Source: Lachnospiraceae bacterium | GTDB lineage: Bacteria; Bacillota; Clostridia; Lachnospirales; Lachnospiraceae | Assembly: GCA_017503735.1 (NCBI GenBank) | Contig: JAFVSN010000007.1 | Span: forward strand, 62,001-126,000 | Length of the DNA: 64,000 nt | Reading direction: 5' to 3' | Shown here: in pieces, positions 1-8,892 of the stretch | Layout of the letters: the number at the start of each line of letters is the position of its first letter | How positions within the stretch are numbered: the first letter of the stretch is position 1 | Made by a program: the position numbers and the translations under genes | Notes under the pieces: model-generated | Database searches by the model: none | What the model was told of the DNA's origin: nothing | Seen by the model: the letters and a program-made list of their open reading frames with translations, nothing else

Positions 1-23
1 ATGGATTTTTCATGGAAATGGTA

Positions 24-52
24 TTGAAAAAACAAACCCGATAGAGTATAAT
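24..52 (+). promoter_or_regulatory. Sigma-A-type promoter of the transglutaminase gene
   Basis: TTGAAA at 24-29 and TATAAT at 47-52 are separated by 17 bases. This is the only good promoter seen before the first gene and may also serve the dlt-like genes that follow closely. Confidence 0.6.
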
Positions 53-121
53 GTTTTGTAGAATTAAGGTGGAAAAATATGCAAAAGAATCAGTATAAAA
101 TACTTGAAAGGATAAAATGAA

Positions 122-1717
122 ATGAAACGGTTTTCTTTTTTTGCCGTAATGGCAATTGCATTGGTCGGAGTGATCATGCTTTCATTTTATAGAAATCAGT
201 GTGTACAGGATGTGGTTTATGCGGAAGCCGGAAGTCCGGTAGAGGCATCTGCTTTTGCAGCAAAACCGGATGTGGATGTTCGCTTTACAGACATGGACGG
301 TGCGGTGCTTCTTGACGTGGGAGAGCATACGGTACGGGTAAAAACCGATTTGTTTCAATATGATTGCCGTTTGATTGTTGAAGATACGACAGCTCCGGAA
401 GGGAATGTTTCGGACTGTGTTAGCCGCTACGGCGAACCGGTGGAACCTGAAGCTTTTTTTGACGAAGTAAAAGATGCAACGGCTGTGGAGTGTTCCTTTG
501 CAAAGAAGCCGGATTGGAATAAAACCGGCAGACAGAAGGTAGAGCTTAAGTTGACGGATGCAGCCGGTAACGTTTCCGAATATGAGACCGAGCTTTTGGT
601 TTACGGCGCAGTAGAATCTCTGGAACGGGAATTGGGTAATGTGAAAGTTTCCCCGATGGATTACGCAATGAATGATGAAGTAAAACTTTACTGGGGAAAG
701 GTTCCGGATTGGGATACGTTTGATTCCGTGGGAACTTATCAATTGGAAATACTGGAAGGAACGGAACGTTATGAAGTTGACTTGGTGGTGAAAGATACCA
801 TTGCCCCGAAGCTTGTTTTAAAAGACGTTTCAAGCTGGATTGGAAAGAAACTGATTCCGGAAGATTATGTGGAAGCGGCAGAAGATGAAAGCCCGGTACA
901 GTTAAGCTTTGTTTCCGCACCGGATTACAGGAAAGAAGGGGAACAGGAAGTTGAAATCGTAGCAGAGGATGCATCCGGTAACCGTTCAACAGGAAAATGC
1001 AAACTGGTATTGGAAAAAGATACGATTGCGCCGGTAATTTCCGGAGTGGAACAACGAACGGTTTATATCGGAGACAGTGTTGCTTATAAAAAAGGAATTA
1101 CGGTAACGGATAATGTGGATGAAAAGCCGAAGTTGGAGATTGACACTTCTGCGGTTGATTTGAAAAAGGTGGGCTGGTATGAGGTGATTTATACCGCCAC
1201 GGATTCGGTTGGAAATACGGTATCCGAAACCATGAAGCTTCGTGTGGAAGAACAAAAGTACAGTGAAGCGAGTATTTCCGTTATGGCGGCGGAAGTGCTG
1301 GCAAAGATCTTTACGGAGGGAATGACGGACCGAGAAAAACTGACGGCAATCTATAACTGGATACATAAAAATATTCGTTATTACGATTATTCGGATAAAA
1401 ACAGTTGGACAAAGTCGGCATATCAGGGATTTGCGGATCACAGAGGTGATTGTTATACCTATGCCGCAACGGCGCAGGCATTACTGATCGAAGCCGGAAT
1501 CAAAAATATGATGATTAACCGAATCCCGGATACTTACAGACATTACTGGAATTTGGTAGATATCGGCGAAGGATGGTATCACTACGATACATGTCCGAGA
1601 CTTGTAAAACATAATTTTGATTACATCGGTGATGATGAGTTGATGGAGTACTCCAAGAAGAATAAATACTGTCACCATTATGACAGAAGTCTTTTCCCGG
1701 AGATCCAAAAAAAGTAG
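122..1717 (+). CDS. Secreted transglutaminase-like protein with Ig-like repeats
   Basis: The 531-residue protein starts with a short basic segment and one hydrophobic stretch (about residues 4-22), so it is probably exported or membrane anchored. Three to four Ig-like modules follow; the one at about 300-375 (DNVDEKP, VGWYEVIYTATDSVGN) resembles DUF5011. A transglutaminase-like core occupies about 385-520 with a readable triad: Cys444 in GDCYTY, His474 in RHYWNLVD and Asp489 in YHYDTC. Such proteins may act as cell-wall peptidases or cross-linkers; the substrate is unknown. The start at 122 follows an AAAGGA site. The next gene begins 15 bases after the stop, so it may be co-transcribed with the dlt-like operon. 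Confidence 0.85.
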   Translation: MKRFSFFAVMAIALVGVIMLSFYRNQCVQDVVYAEAGSPVEASAFAAKPDVDVRFTDMDGAVLLDVGEHTVRVKTDLFQYDCRLIVEDTTAPEGNVSDCVSRYGEPVEPEAFFDEVKDATAVECSFAKKPDWNKTGRQKVELKLTDAAGNVSEYETELLVYGAVESLERELGNVKVSPMDYAMNDEVKLYWGKVPDWDTFDSVGTYQLEILEGTERYEVDLVVKDTIAPKLVLKDVSSWIGKKLIPEDYVEAAEDESPVQLSFVSAPDYRKEGEQEVEIVAEDASGNRSTGKCKLVLEKDTIAPVISGVEQRTVYIGDSVAYKKGITVTDNVDEKPKLEIDTSAVDLKKVGWYEVIYTATDSVGNTVSETMKLRVEEQKYSEASISVMAAEVLAKIFTEGMTDREKLTAIYNWIHKNIRYYDYSDKNSWTKSAYQGFADHRGDCYTYAATAQALLIEAGIKNMMINRIPDTYRHYWNLVDIGEGWYHYDTCPRLVKHNFDYIGDDELMEYSKKNKYCHHYDRSLFPEIQKK

Positions 1718-1732
1718 AAGGCGGCGTTTGAT

Positions 1733-2449
1733 ATGGCAGTATTAGGAGTAATCGGTGGATTGGGTCCTATGGCGACAGCTTACTTTATGCAATTGGTAAC
1801 CCAGATGACAAAGGCTGAAAATGACCAGGAGCATATTAAGATGCTGATACATAGTGATCCGGGAGTTCCGGATAGGACAAGTTATATTTTAGATGCTACG
1901 AAAGAGAACCCGGAGCCACATTTGGTAAGAATAGGACAGGAGCTGGCGGAACGCGGGGCACAGGTGCTTGCGATTCCGTGCATTACGGCACATTACTTTC
2001 ATCATACATTGCAGGAACAAATCGGAATTCCGATGATTCATACCATCAAAGAGACAAGTTCCTATTTGAAGAAAAACGGCATTGAAAAGGTAGGGATTAT
2101 GGCGACGGACGGCACCATAAAGAGCAGGTTATTTCAACAGGAATGCGGTTTGCTCGGAATTGATTGCGTGACACCGGAACCGGAGTACCAAAAGGATGTG
2201 ATGCATCTGATTTATAACAATGTGAAAGCGGGATTGCCGGTAGAGACGGAACGGTTTCGTGCAGTGCAGAAAAATCTTAAGGAGCAGGGGGCTCAGGTGA
2301 TTCTTCTGGGGTGTACGGAATTATCGATTATGAAAAGAGATAACAAGCTGGATGCGGGATTTTTGGATGTACTGGATGTACTTGCAAAACGTAGTGTGGA
2401 ACTTTGCGGAACATTGCATCCCCGCTTTGAGAATTTAATTACGGAGTAG
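1733..2449 (+). CDS. Aspartate/glutamate racemase family protein
   Basis: The 238-residue product opens with GVIGGLGPMATAYF, typical of the PLP-independent Asp/Glu racemase superfamily (RacX/YgeA group). Both catalytic cysteines are present: Cys83 in PCITAH and Cys194 in LGCTELS. Members interconvert L- and D-amino acids, and several act on residues other than Asp or Glu. The stop codon directly abuts the ATG of the DltA-like gene, so the racemase probably supplies a D-amino acid to that enzyme. The substrate cannot be read from the sequence. Family assignment is firm; the pathway role is inferred from position. Confidence 0.88.
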   Translation: MAVLGVIGGLGPMATAYFMQLVTQMTKAENDQEHIKMLIHSDPGVPDRTSYILDATKENPEPHLVRIGQELAERGAQVLAIPCITAHYFHHTLQEQIGIPMIHTIKETSSYLKKNGIEKVGIMATDGTIKSRLFQQECGLLGIDCVTPEPEYQKDVMHLIYNNVKAGLPVETERFRAVQKNLKEQGAQVILLGCTELSIMKRDNKLDAGFLDVLDVLAKRSVELCGTLHPRFENLITE

Positions 2450-3952
2450 ATGATTATGCAAAATCACGTATTGGATTATTTGGATGAAACGGTAAAACGT
2501 GTACCGGATAAGCTTGCTTATGCAAACGAAACGACACAATATACCTTTGCGGATGTATATCGCAAAAACAGGAGTGTTGCTTCCTGGCTTGCGAAAAACG
2601 GCTACTATAAAGAACCGGTGGTAGTGTTTATGAGAAAAAGTCCCGAAGAAATCGTAACCTTCTTCGGTACGATTCAAGCCGGATGTTTTTATGTGCCGAT
2701 TGATGAAGAAATGCCATTTGCCCGGGTACAGCTGATTTTGGAAAATTGTAAGGCCAGAGTCATTATTTGTGACAGAGCGTTGCTTGATGCGGCCCGGAAG
2801 TTTGAGTTTACCGGAGAATTGGTATGCTTTGATGAAATCGAGAATACGGAAATTTTAGACGAGCAGTTGACCTTAATTCGGAAAAAAGCGATTGATACCG
2901 ACCCGATTTATATTGTGTTTACTTCCGGTTCCACCGGAATCCCGAAGGGCGTGTGTGCCTGTCATCGTTCGGTGCTGGATTACATCGAGCAATTGTCGGA
3001 GGTGTTGGGATTTGATGAGAATACGGTGTTCGGAAATCAGACGCCGTTATACTTTGATGCTTGTTTGAAGGAGTTATATCCGACCATAAAATTCGGTGCG
3101 ACCACCTGGCTGATTCCGCATAATTTGTTTTCCATGCCGGTAAAGTTAGTGGAGTACATGAACGAAAAGAAGATTAATACGGTATGCTGGGTTGTTTCCG
3201 CATTAACCATGATTTCGGCGTTTCGGACCTTTGACACGGTAGTTCCGAAGTTTTTGCGTACCGTGGCATTCGGTAGCGAAGTGTTCCCGGTAAAGCAGTT
3301 TCATCTTTGGAAAAATGCAGTGCCGGAGGCTCGTTTTGTAAATCTTTACGGTCCGACGGAAGGAACCGGTATGTGTTGTTATTATCCGGTAGAGCGGGAG
3401 TTTATGCCGGATGAGGTGATTCCGATCGGTTTCCCGTTTAAGAATACGGAGATTATGCTTTTGGATGAGAATAACAAACTTGCGGAGGAAGGCGAGATTT
3501 GTATCAGAGGAACTTCCGTAACGTTGGGATATTATAATAATCCGGAAAAAACATCGGAGTGTTTTGTACAGAATCCGCTCAATACCGCGTATCCGGAAAT
3601 TATTTACCGGACCGGCGATATCGGACGGCGGAATGAACGGGGAGAGTTGGTATTTGTTTCCCGGAAGGATTATCAGATTAAGCACATGGGACATCGCATC
3701 GAACTGGGTGAAATTGAAGTAAATGTGAATTTGCTTGAGGGAGTAAAGATGTCGGGCTGTGTTTATGATCAGGTAAAAAATAAGATTATTTTATTTTATG
3801 TAGGAACCGTTTCACCGGCGGAGTTATCAAAACAGTTAAAGGAGCGGTTACCACGCTATATGATTCCGAACAATTTTTACCAATTAGATGAAATGCCATT
3901 CACGGCAAACGGTAAAATCGACCGTATTGCTTTGAAAAATAAACTAAAGTAA
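2450..3952 (+). CDS. DltA-like D-amino acid adenylation enzyme
   Basis: At 500 residues it has the length of D-alanine:carrier-protein ligase DltA. The ANL-superfamily motifs are in order: phosphate loop VFTSGSTGIPKG, NLYGPTEG, YRTGDIGRRN, a GHRIELGEIE core and the C-terminal lysine in TANGKID. The enzyme should activate an amino acid with ATP and load it on the carrier protein encoded next. It immediately follows the racemase gene. True DltA uses D-Ala; the adjacent non-alanine-type racemase makes another D-amino acid possible, so no dltA symbol is given. Cytoplasmic. Confidence 0.85.
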   Translation: MIMQNHVLDYLDETVKRVPDKLAYANETTQYTFADVYRKNRSVASWLAKNGYYKEPVVVFMRKSPEEIVTFFGTIQAGCFYVPIDEEMPFARVQLILENCKARVIICDRALLDAARKFEFTGELVCFDEIENTEILDEQLTLIRKKAIDTDPIYIVFTSGSTGIPKGVCACHRSVLDYIEQLSEVLGFDENTVFGNQTPLYFDACLKELYPTIKFGATTWLIPHNLFSMPVKLVEYMNEKKINTVCWVVSALTMISAFRTFDTVVPKFLRTVAFGSEVFPVKQFHLWKNAVPEARFVNLYGPTEGTGMCCYYPVEREFMPDEVIPIGFPFKNTEIMLLDENNKLAEEGEICIRGTSVTLGYYNNPEKTSECFVQNPLNTAYPEIIYRTGDIGRRNERGELVFVSRKDYQIKHMGHRIELGEIEVNVNLLEGVKMSGCVYDQVKNKIILFYVGTVSPAELSKQLKERLPRYMIPNNFYQLDEMPFTANGKIDRIALKNKLK

Positions 3953-3968
3953 AGAAAGTGAGATACCA

Positions 3969-4199
3969 ATGGACGATTTATTAAGCATTTTAAGTGATTT
4001 GCACCCGGATGTGGATTTTACCACAGAAGAAAACCTGATGGACGACGGAATTTTGGATTCCTTCGACATCGTAAGCATTATTTCCGAAATCGGGGATGTA
4101 TTTGATGTAATCATCGGTGCAAACGAGATTACTCCGGAGAATTTTAACAGTGCGGAAGCATTATATGCATTGATTGAGAAGAAGATGGACGAGGAATAA
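3969..4199 (+). CDS. DltC-like carrier protein
   Basis: The 76-residue acidic protein has the size and fold signature of acyl/D-alanyl carrier proteins. Ser31 in GILDSFDIV is the expected 4'-phosphopantetheine attachment site. It is preceded by AAAGAAAGTGAG and lies 16 bases after the DltA-like gene and 3 bases before the MBOAT gene. It would accept the activated amino acid as a thioester and deliver it to the membrane acyltransferase. Confidence 0.87.
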   Translation: MDDLLSILSDLHPDVDFTTEENLMDDGILDSFDIVSIISEIGDVFDVIIGANEITPENFNSAEALYALIEKKMDEE

Positions 4200-4202
4200 G
4201 AC

Positions 4203-5795
4203 ATGCTGTTTACCTCTTATGAGTTTTTGGCCTTTTTGGCGGTCGTTTTTCTTCTTTATTATATTCTTCCGCGCAAAGCACAGTGGATATTGTTGCTTGT
4301 TGCAAGTTATGTTTTTTATTGGCTTGCAAAGCCGACCTATCTTATTTTTATTCTGACTACCACTGTAACGGTTTATTTTGCAACGATGTGGATTCAGAAG
4401 AAGAAGGACCGGTTTGAGGAAGCGTTTCAACAGAAGAAAAAGGAACTGGACAGAGATGCCCGTAAAGCATTAAAAGAACAGGAGAGAAAGCGGGAAGTCC
4501 GGATTATGGTAGGCTGTTTGCTGCTTAATCTGGGGATTCTGGCAGTGCTAAAGTACACGAATTTTGCAATTCATAATGTAAATTCGGTGCTGCACCTGTT
4601 CGGTGGGAAGGAACTTCCGTTTGTAAATTTAATACTTCCTATGGGAATTTCCTTCTATACGTTCCAGTCCATGGGGTATTTAATTGATGTGTACCGGGGA
4701 GCGTACCGTGCGGAAAAGAATCCGTTGAAACTTGCGCTGTTTGTGTCCTTCTTTCCACAGCTGGTACAAGGTCCAATCAGCCGGTTTAATGATTTGGCAC
4801 GGTCTTTATTTGAAGAGCACCGGTTTGAAATAACAACCGTCAGTCGCGGTTTACAGCGCATTTTATGGGGTTATTTTAAAAAACTGGTTGTGGCGGATCG
4901 GATCGTCATTGCGGTAAATACCATCATTCAGAATCCGGAAACCTATTCCGGCGGATATGTATTTATCGGTATGATGTTTTATGCGTTTGAATTGTATGCC
5001 GACTTTACAGGTGGCATTGACATTACGATCGGTATTGCCCAGACGCTGGGGATTGAGGTTACGGAAAACTTCAGACGCCCGTTTTTATCAAAGAACATTA
5101 AAGAGTATTGGAATCGTTGGCATATTACCATGGGAAGCTGGTTCACGGACTATATTTTTTATCCGATTTCCGTTTGTAAACCGATGCTGAAACTGAATAA
5201 GAAAGCAAAGAAATGGTTTGGAGATGCCATCGGAAAGCGTGTTCCGGTGTATTTGTCTTCCTTTGTGGTATGGTTTGCTACCGGTATTTGGCACGGTGCC
5301 AGCTGGAACTTTATTGTGTGGGGCCTCGGAAACTTTGTTGTGATTATGATTTCACAGGAACTGGAGCCTTGTTATCAGTGGTTTCATTCTAAAGTAAAGA
5401 TAAAAGGAAATCCGGTATATGAGTGTTTCCAGATTATCCGGACAATTTTATTGATGAGTTGTTTGCGAACCTTTGACTGTTATCGGGATGTGCCTTTGAC
5501 CTTTAAAATGTTTGGCGCGATGTTTACTGATTTTAAGATCAGTCATTTCAGCGGAGCATCGTTCCTCGGGTTGGGACTTTCCGGCGGTGATTATCTGATC
5601 CTATTTATGGCCTTGTGTCTGATGTTTGCAGTCAGTCTTTGGCAGGAAAAGAAAGGTTCCGTCAGAGAAACCGTTGCACGGAAAAAATTGCCGGTTCGTT
5701 TTGCGGTATGGTACGGATTGCTTATTATCATTCTTGTGTTCGGAGCTTACGGTCACGGGTATAGTGCCAGTCAGTTTATTTATAATCAGTTTTAA
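4203..5795 (+). CDS. MBOAT O-acyltransferase, DltB-like
   Basis: The 530-residue polytopic membrane protein belongs to the MBOAT family (DltB/AlgI/PatA). The conserved histidine is His364 in GIWHGASWNF, and YADFTGGIDI and RWHITMGSWF are family motifs. A Lys/Glu-rich cytoplasmic stretch at about 62-102 separates early membrane segments and is unusual next to classical DltB (about 400 residues). It should transfer the carrier-bound amino acid across or onto an envelope polymer. Position between carrier protein and DltD-like protein supports a dlt-type machine; the length resembles AlgI-type enzymes more than DltB. Confidence 0.85.
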   Translation: MLFTSYEFLAFLAVVFLLYYILPRKAQWILLLVASYVFYWLAKPTYLIFILTTTVTVYFATMWIQKKKDRFEEAFQQKKKELDRDARKALKEQERKREVRIMVGCLLLNLGILAVLKYTNFAIHNVNSVLHLFGGKELPFVNLILPMGISFYTFQSMGYLIDVYRGAYRAEKNPLKLALFVSFFPQLVQGPISRFNDLARSLFEEHRFEITTVSRGLQRILWGYFKKLVVADRIVIAVNTIIQNPETYSGGYVFIGMMFYAFELYADFTGGIDITIGIAQTLGIEVTENFRRPFLSKNIKEYWNRWHITMGSWFTDYIFYPISVCKPMLKLNKKAKKWFGDAIGKRVPVYLSSFVVWFATGIWHGASWNFIVWGLGNFVVIMISQELEPCYQWFHSKVKIKGNPVYECFQIIRTILLMSCLRTFDCYRDVPLTFKMFGAMFTDFKISHFSGASFLGLGLSGGDYLILFMALCLMFAVSLWQEKKGSVRETVARKKLPVRFAVWYGLLIIILVFGAYGHGYSASQFIYNQF

Positions 5796-5810
5796 GAGGA
5801 TATGACGTTC

Positions 5811-6872
5811 ATGAAAAAAAGATGGATCCGGGTCGGCGCCGTACTTCTTGGATGTGCGGTGGCGATTTTGGGAATAGGACTTTTGCAACGCCTGCTTATG
5901 CCGAAATATATGCATGGTATTGTGGAAGGCGCAATGATTGCAGAGTATTACGAAGAAGAGAAAAATCATGATGTGGTTTTTATCGGAGATTGTGAGTTGT
6001 ATGAAAACATTTCTCCGGCGGTGTTATGGGAAGAATACGGAATTCATTCCTATATCCGTGGCAGTGCGCAGCAGTTAATCTGGCAGTCGTACTATCTGAT
6101 GGAGGAAACGCTTCGGTATGAAAAGCCGGATGTGATTGTATTCAATGTACTTGCGATGAAATACAACGAGCCACAGAAAGAGGAATATAACCGGATGACC
6201 TTAGACGGAATGCGCTGGTCTTCCAGTAAGGTGGGTTCCGTTAAGGCTTCCATGACAGAGGATGAATCTTTTGTGGAATATGTATTCCCATTGTTACGGT
6301 ATCATTCCAGATGGAATGATTTAAACAAAGATGATTTTACATACTTTTTCAAACGTGACAAAGTCACGCATAACGGGTATTATATGCGGGTGGATGTAAA
6401 ACCTGCCGTCAATGTTCCGGCGGGAAGACCGTTGGCCGATTATTCATTCGGAGAGAATGCTTATTTGTATTTGGATAAAATGGTAACCTTGTGTAAGGAA
6501 CATGATGTGGAGCTGGTACTTGTGAAAGCACCGAGCCTTTATCCTGCATGGTACGATGAGTGGGAAGTCCAGATGGAAGAATATGCAAAAGAACATGGAC
6601 TGAAGTATTATAATTTTCTGGAAACGATTGAGGAAATCGGGTTGGATTTTAATGAGGATACCTATGATGCGGGACTGCATTTGAATCTTTCCGGAGCAGA
6701 GAAACTTTCGGTTTATTTCGGAAACATTCTTGCGAAGGACTGTGGTTTGGAAAATCGTAGGGGAGACGCGAAGCTGGAGGCAGTATGGACCGAAAAGCTG
6801 GCAGCCTATGAAGCGGAGATAAAAGAACAATATGAGAAAATAAATAATGTGAAAGAAACACCGGAGGAATAA
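5811..6872 (+). CDS. DltD-like membrane-anchored SGNH-fold protein
   Basis: One N-terminal membrane segment (about residues 6-30) precedes an extracytoplasmic SGNH-like domain. The nucleophile block reads FIGDCELYE, with Cys61 where SGNH hydrolases have serine, and the C-terminal block DAGLHLNLSGAE supplies an Asp/His pair. DltD is the partner that completes transfer of D-alanine to teichoic acid, and the gene order here matches dltABCD-type operons. The ATG at 5811 is preferred over 5802 because AAGAGGA lies 10 bases before it but almost touches 5802. The product is 353 residues. Confidence 0.75.
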   Translation: MKKRWIRVGAVLLGCAVAILGIGLLQRLLMPKYMHGIVEGAMIAEYYEEEKNHDVVFIGDCELYENISPAVLWEEYGIHSYIRGSAQQLIWQSYYLMEETLRYEKPDVIVFNVLAMKYNEPQKEEYNRMTLDGMRWSSSKVGSVKASMTEDESFVEYVFPLLRYHSRWNDLNKDDFTYFFKRDKVTHNGYYMRVDVKPAVNVPAGRPLADYSFGENAYLYLDKMVTLCKEHDVELVLVKAPSLYPAWYDEWEVQMEEYAKEHGLKYYNFLETIEEIGLDFNEDTYDAGLHLNLSGAEKLSVYFGNILAKDCGLENRRGDAKLEAVWTEKLAAYEAEIKEQYEKINNVKETPEE

Positions 6873-6873
6873 C

Positions 6874-7455
6874 ATGAAAAAGAAGATTTTGGCAGTAATG
6901 ATTTGTTCGGTTCTTTGCCTGGCGGCATGCGGGAAAAAGGACTCTGTGGAAGAAACGAAGCAACCGCAGGACGGAAAGACAGAACAGCAGGTGGCGGTAG
7001 ATAAAACCGAAAATACCGCATCGGGAGATGAAAAAAAAGAGCCGACAGGATATTTTTTCACCAGTGAATCCGTAAATATTTATATGGATCAGGACATAAC
7101 GGAAATCGTAAACGGAATCGGGGAGCCTGTTTCTTATTTCGAAGCGGCAAGCTGTGCCTTTGAAGGTCTTGATAAGGTGTATACCTATGATCATTTTGTA
7201 ATCAACACTTACCCGCTTGAGGGGAAAGATTTGGTTTCTTCCGTAGTTCTTATGGACGATTTGGTGGAGACACCGGAGGGCGCTTATATCGGATGCTCTG
7301 TAACGGACGTGGTGGATGCCTATGGCGAAGGCTATAAAGAAACAGCCGGAGCGTATACCTATTCAAAGGACGGAATGGATTTGATGTTTTTGTTTGACGG
7401 TGACAGTGTGAAATCCATTCAGTATTTTTCCGGTATACTGAATACGGCAAATTAA
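6874..7455 (+). CDS. Small lipoprotein of unknown function
   Basis: The 193-residue product has a lipoprotein signal (hydrophobic stretch then LCLAACGKK, Cys19), a Lys/Glu-rich linker and a globular domain without a family I recognise. Internal similarity is visible between two halves built around VNGIGEPVSYFE and CSVTDVVDAYGEGY, recalling small repeat lipoproteins. Its GGAGG ribosome site lies inside the end of the upstream gene and the two are one base apart, so it belongs to the dlt-like operon. A role as an accessory or sensor of the modified envelope is conceivable but not shown. Confidence 0.75.
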   Translation: MKKKILAVMICSVLCLAACGKKDSVEETKQPQDGKTEQQVAVDKTENTASGDEKKEPTGYFFTSESVNIYMDQDITEIVNGIGEPVSYFEAASCAFEGLDKVYTYDHFVINTYPLEGKDLVSSVVLMDDLVETPEGAYIGCSVTDVVDAYGEGYKETAGAYTYSKDGMDLMFLFDGDSVKSIQYFSGILNTAN

Positions 7456-7470
7456 ACAAGGAACAAAGAA

Positions 7471-7505
7471 GGGACGGTTTTATACAGATTGAAACTGTCC
7501 CCTTA
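7471..7505 (+). terminator. Hairpin ending the dlt-like operon
   Basis: GGGACGGTTT (7471-7480) pairs with AAACTGTCCC (7492-7501) with one G-U pair and is followed by a short T-rich run. It separates the operon from the M23 peptidase gene. Confidence 0.6.
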
Positions 7506-7549
7506 TTGCATTGTCGTTACGTAAGAGTAGGCAAAGGAGGAGTGATGCT

Positions 7550-8845
7550 ATGAACAAAAAGAGAATTTCTTGTATTGTTTTGTGTATCGCAATCATGCTA
7601 TGTTCTTTTTCGGGCTATCATAGGAATGCATTGGCGGATGAATCGTATCAAACGGCAATCGGGATAGCAAAAAAGGAAAAGGAAGAACTGGAGAAGAAGC
7701 GACAGGAAGCGGAACTCCGAATTGCGGAACTGGAAAAGGATAAGACCAGTACTGCGGAATATATTAAAGGAATCGATGATGCGTTAACCCTTGCCTTTGA
7801 TGAAATGGAGCGATTGGATGCGTCCATTGCCCTTTGCGAAGAGAACTTAAAAAATGCAGAGAAAGAATTAGAGGAAGCAATCGCAACAAAGGACTCGCAG
7901 TATGCCACGATGAAAGCCAGAGTGAAGTATATGTATGAAAACGGAGATGTCAGTTTCTGGGACATTCTCGTAGGTTCCAAGGGCCTTGAAGATATGCTGA
8001 ATCAGATTGAATATCGTGCGCAAATCGCCAAATATGACGATGAGCTATTAAAGAGATACGAAATTGCCTGTGACGAAGTGGTAAAAAAGGAAGAAGCATA
8101 TGCCATTCAGTTAGTGGAATTGAATATGGAGAGGGAGTATCAGCAGTTAGAAATCGATAATCTGAATTTATTATGTGCGAATAAAGCCAAGTATATGGCG
8201 GAAGTTTCGGCCGCTCTCGGTATATCGGAAGAACTGTATTTCTATTATTACGAAGAGATACAGAATAAAACCTTTGAAATCGAAGAACTGGAAGAAAAAG
8301 AAAGACTGAGAATAGAGGAAGAAGAACGGAAAAAGAGGGAAGAAGAGGAACGGAAAAAGAAAGAAGAAGAGGAACGAAAACGAGAAGAGGAAGAACGGAA
8401 AAAGAAGGCAGAGGAACAGGCAAAGCTGGGACTTACGGATGAAAAATCTCCGGATAAGATGATTTGGCCGTTTCCGACAGACCATCGGGTTTATTCTTAT
8501 TTCGGCGGTCGAATCCACCCGATTACGAAGGAATGGCAAATTCATAACGGAATTGATATCGGCGGTGCTTACGGTTCGAATATCGTAGCTGCTTTGGCAG
8601 GGACGGTAATCGAGGCAGGCTGGTCGGACCGCAGTGGCAATCGAATCATCATTGACCACGGAAACGGGTACAGAACCCACTATTTGCATGCTTCTAAGCT
8701 ATTGGTAAAAAAGGGTGATTATGTGAAGCAGGGTCAGGTAATTATGAAATGTGGTTCTACCGGTTGGTCAACCGGCCCTCACTTGCACTTTGGGGTAAGA
8801 GTAAACGGTGAATATGTGGACCCGTTAGACTATGTGGTTCCGTAA
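7550..8845 (+). CDS. M23 murein endopeptidase with N-terminal coiled coil
   Basis: The 431-residue product has a signal sequence, a long coiled coil (about 30-225), a striking Glu/Lys/Arg-rich helix (about 250-300, repeated EEERKKKEEE) and a C-terminal LytM/peptidase M23 domain. Metal and catalytic motifs are clear: HNGIDIGG, HGNGYRTHYLH and GPHLHFGVR. It resembles EnvC/PcsB-type hydrolases that cut peptidoglycan cross-links during division. ATG 7550 is chosen over the upstream TTG at 7511 because AAAGGAGG lies just before it and the signal peptide then starts at the N-terminus. Confidence 0.9.
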   Translation: MNKKRISCIVLCIAIMLCSFSGYHRNALADESYQTAIGIAKKEKEELEKKRQEAELRIAELEKDKTSTAEYIKGIDDALTLAFDEMERLDASIALCEENLKNAEKELEEAIATKDSQYATMKARVKYMYENGDVSFWDILVGSKGLEDMLNQIEYRAQIAKYDDELLKRYEIACDEVVKKEEAYAIQLVELNMEREYQQLEIDNLNLLCANKAKYMAEVSAALGISEELYFYYYEEIQNKTFEIEELEEKERLRIEEEERKKREEEERKKKEEEERKREEEERKKKAEEQAKLGLTDEKSPDKMIWPFPTDHRVYSYFGGRIHPITKEWQIHNGIDIGGAYGSNIVAALAGTVIEAGWSDRSGNRIIIDHGNGYRTHYLHASKLLVKKGDYVKQGQVIMKCGSTGWSTGPHLHFGVRVNGEYVDPLDYVVP

Positions 8846-8892
8846 AAGTGACCGAATGGAAATGAAAGAGAAGTATGGAAGGAAACATACAG

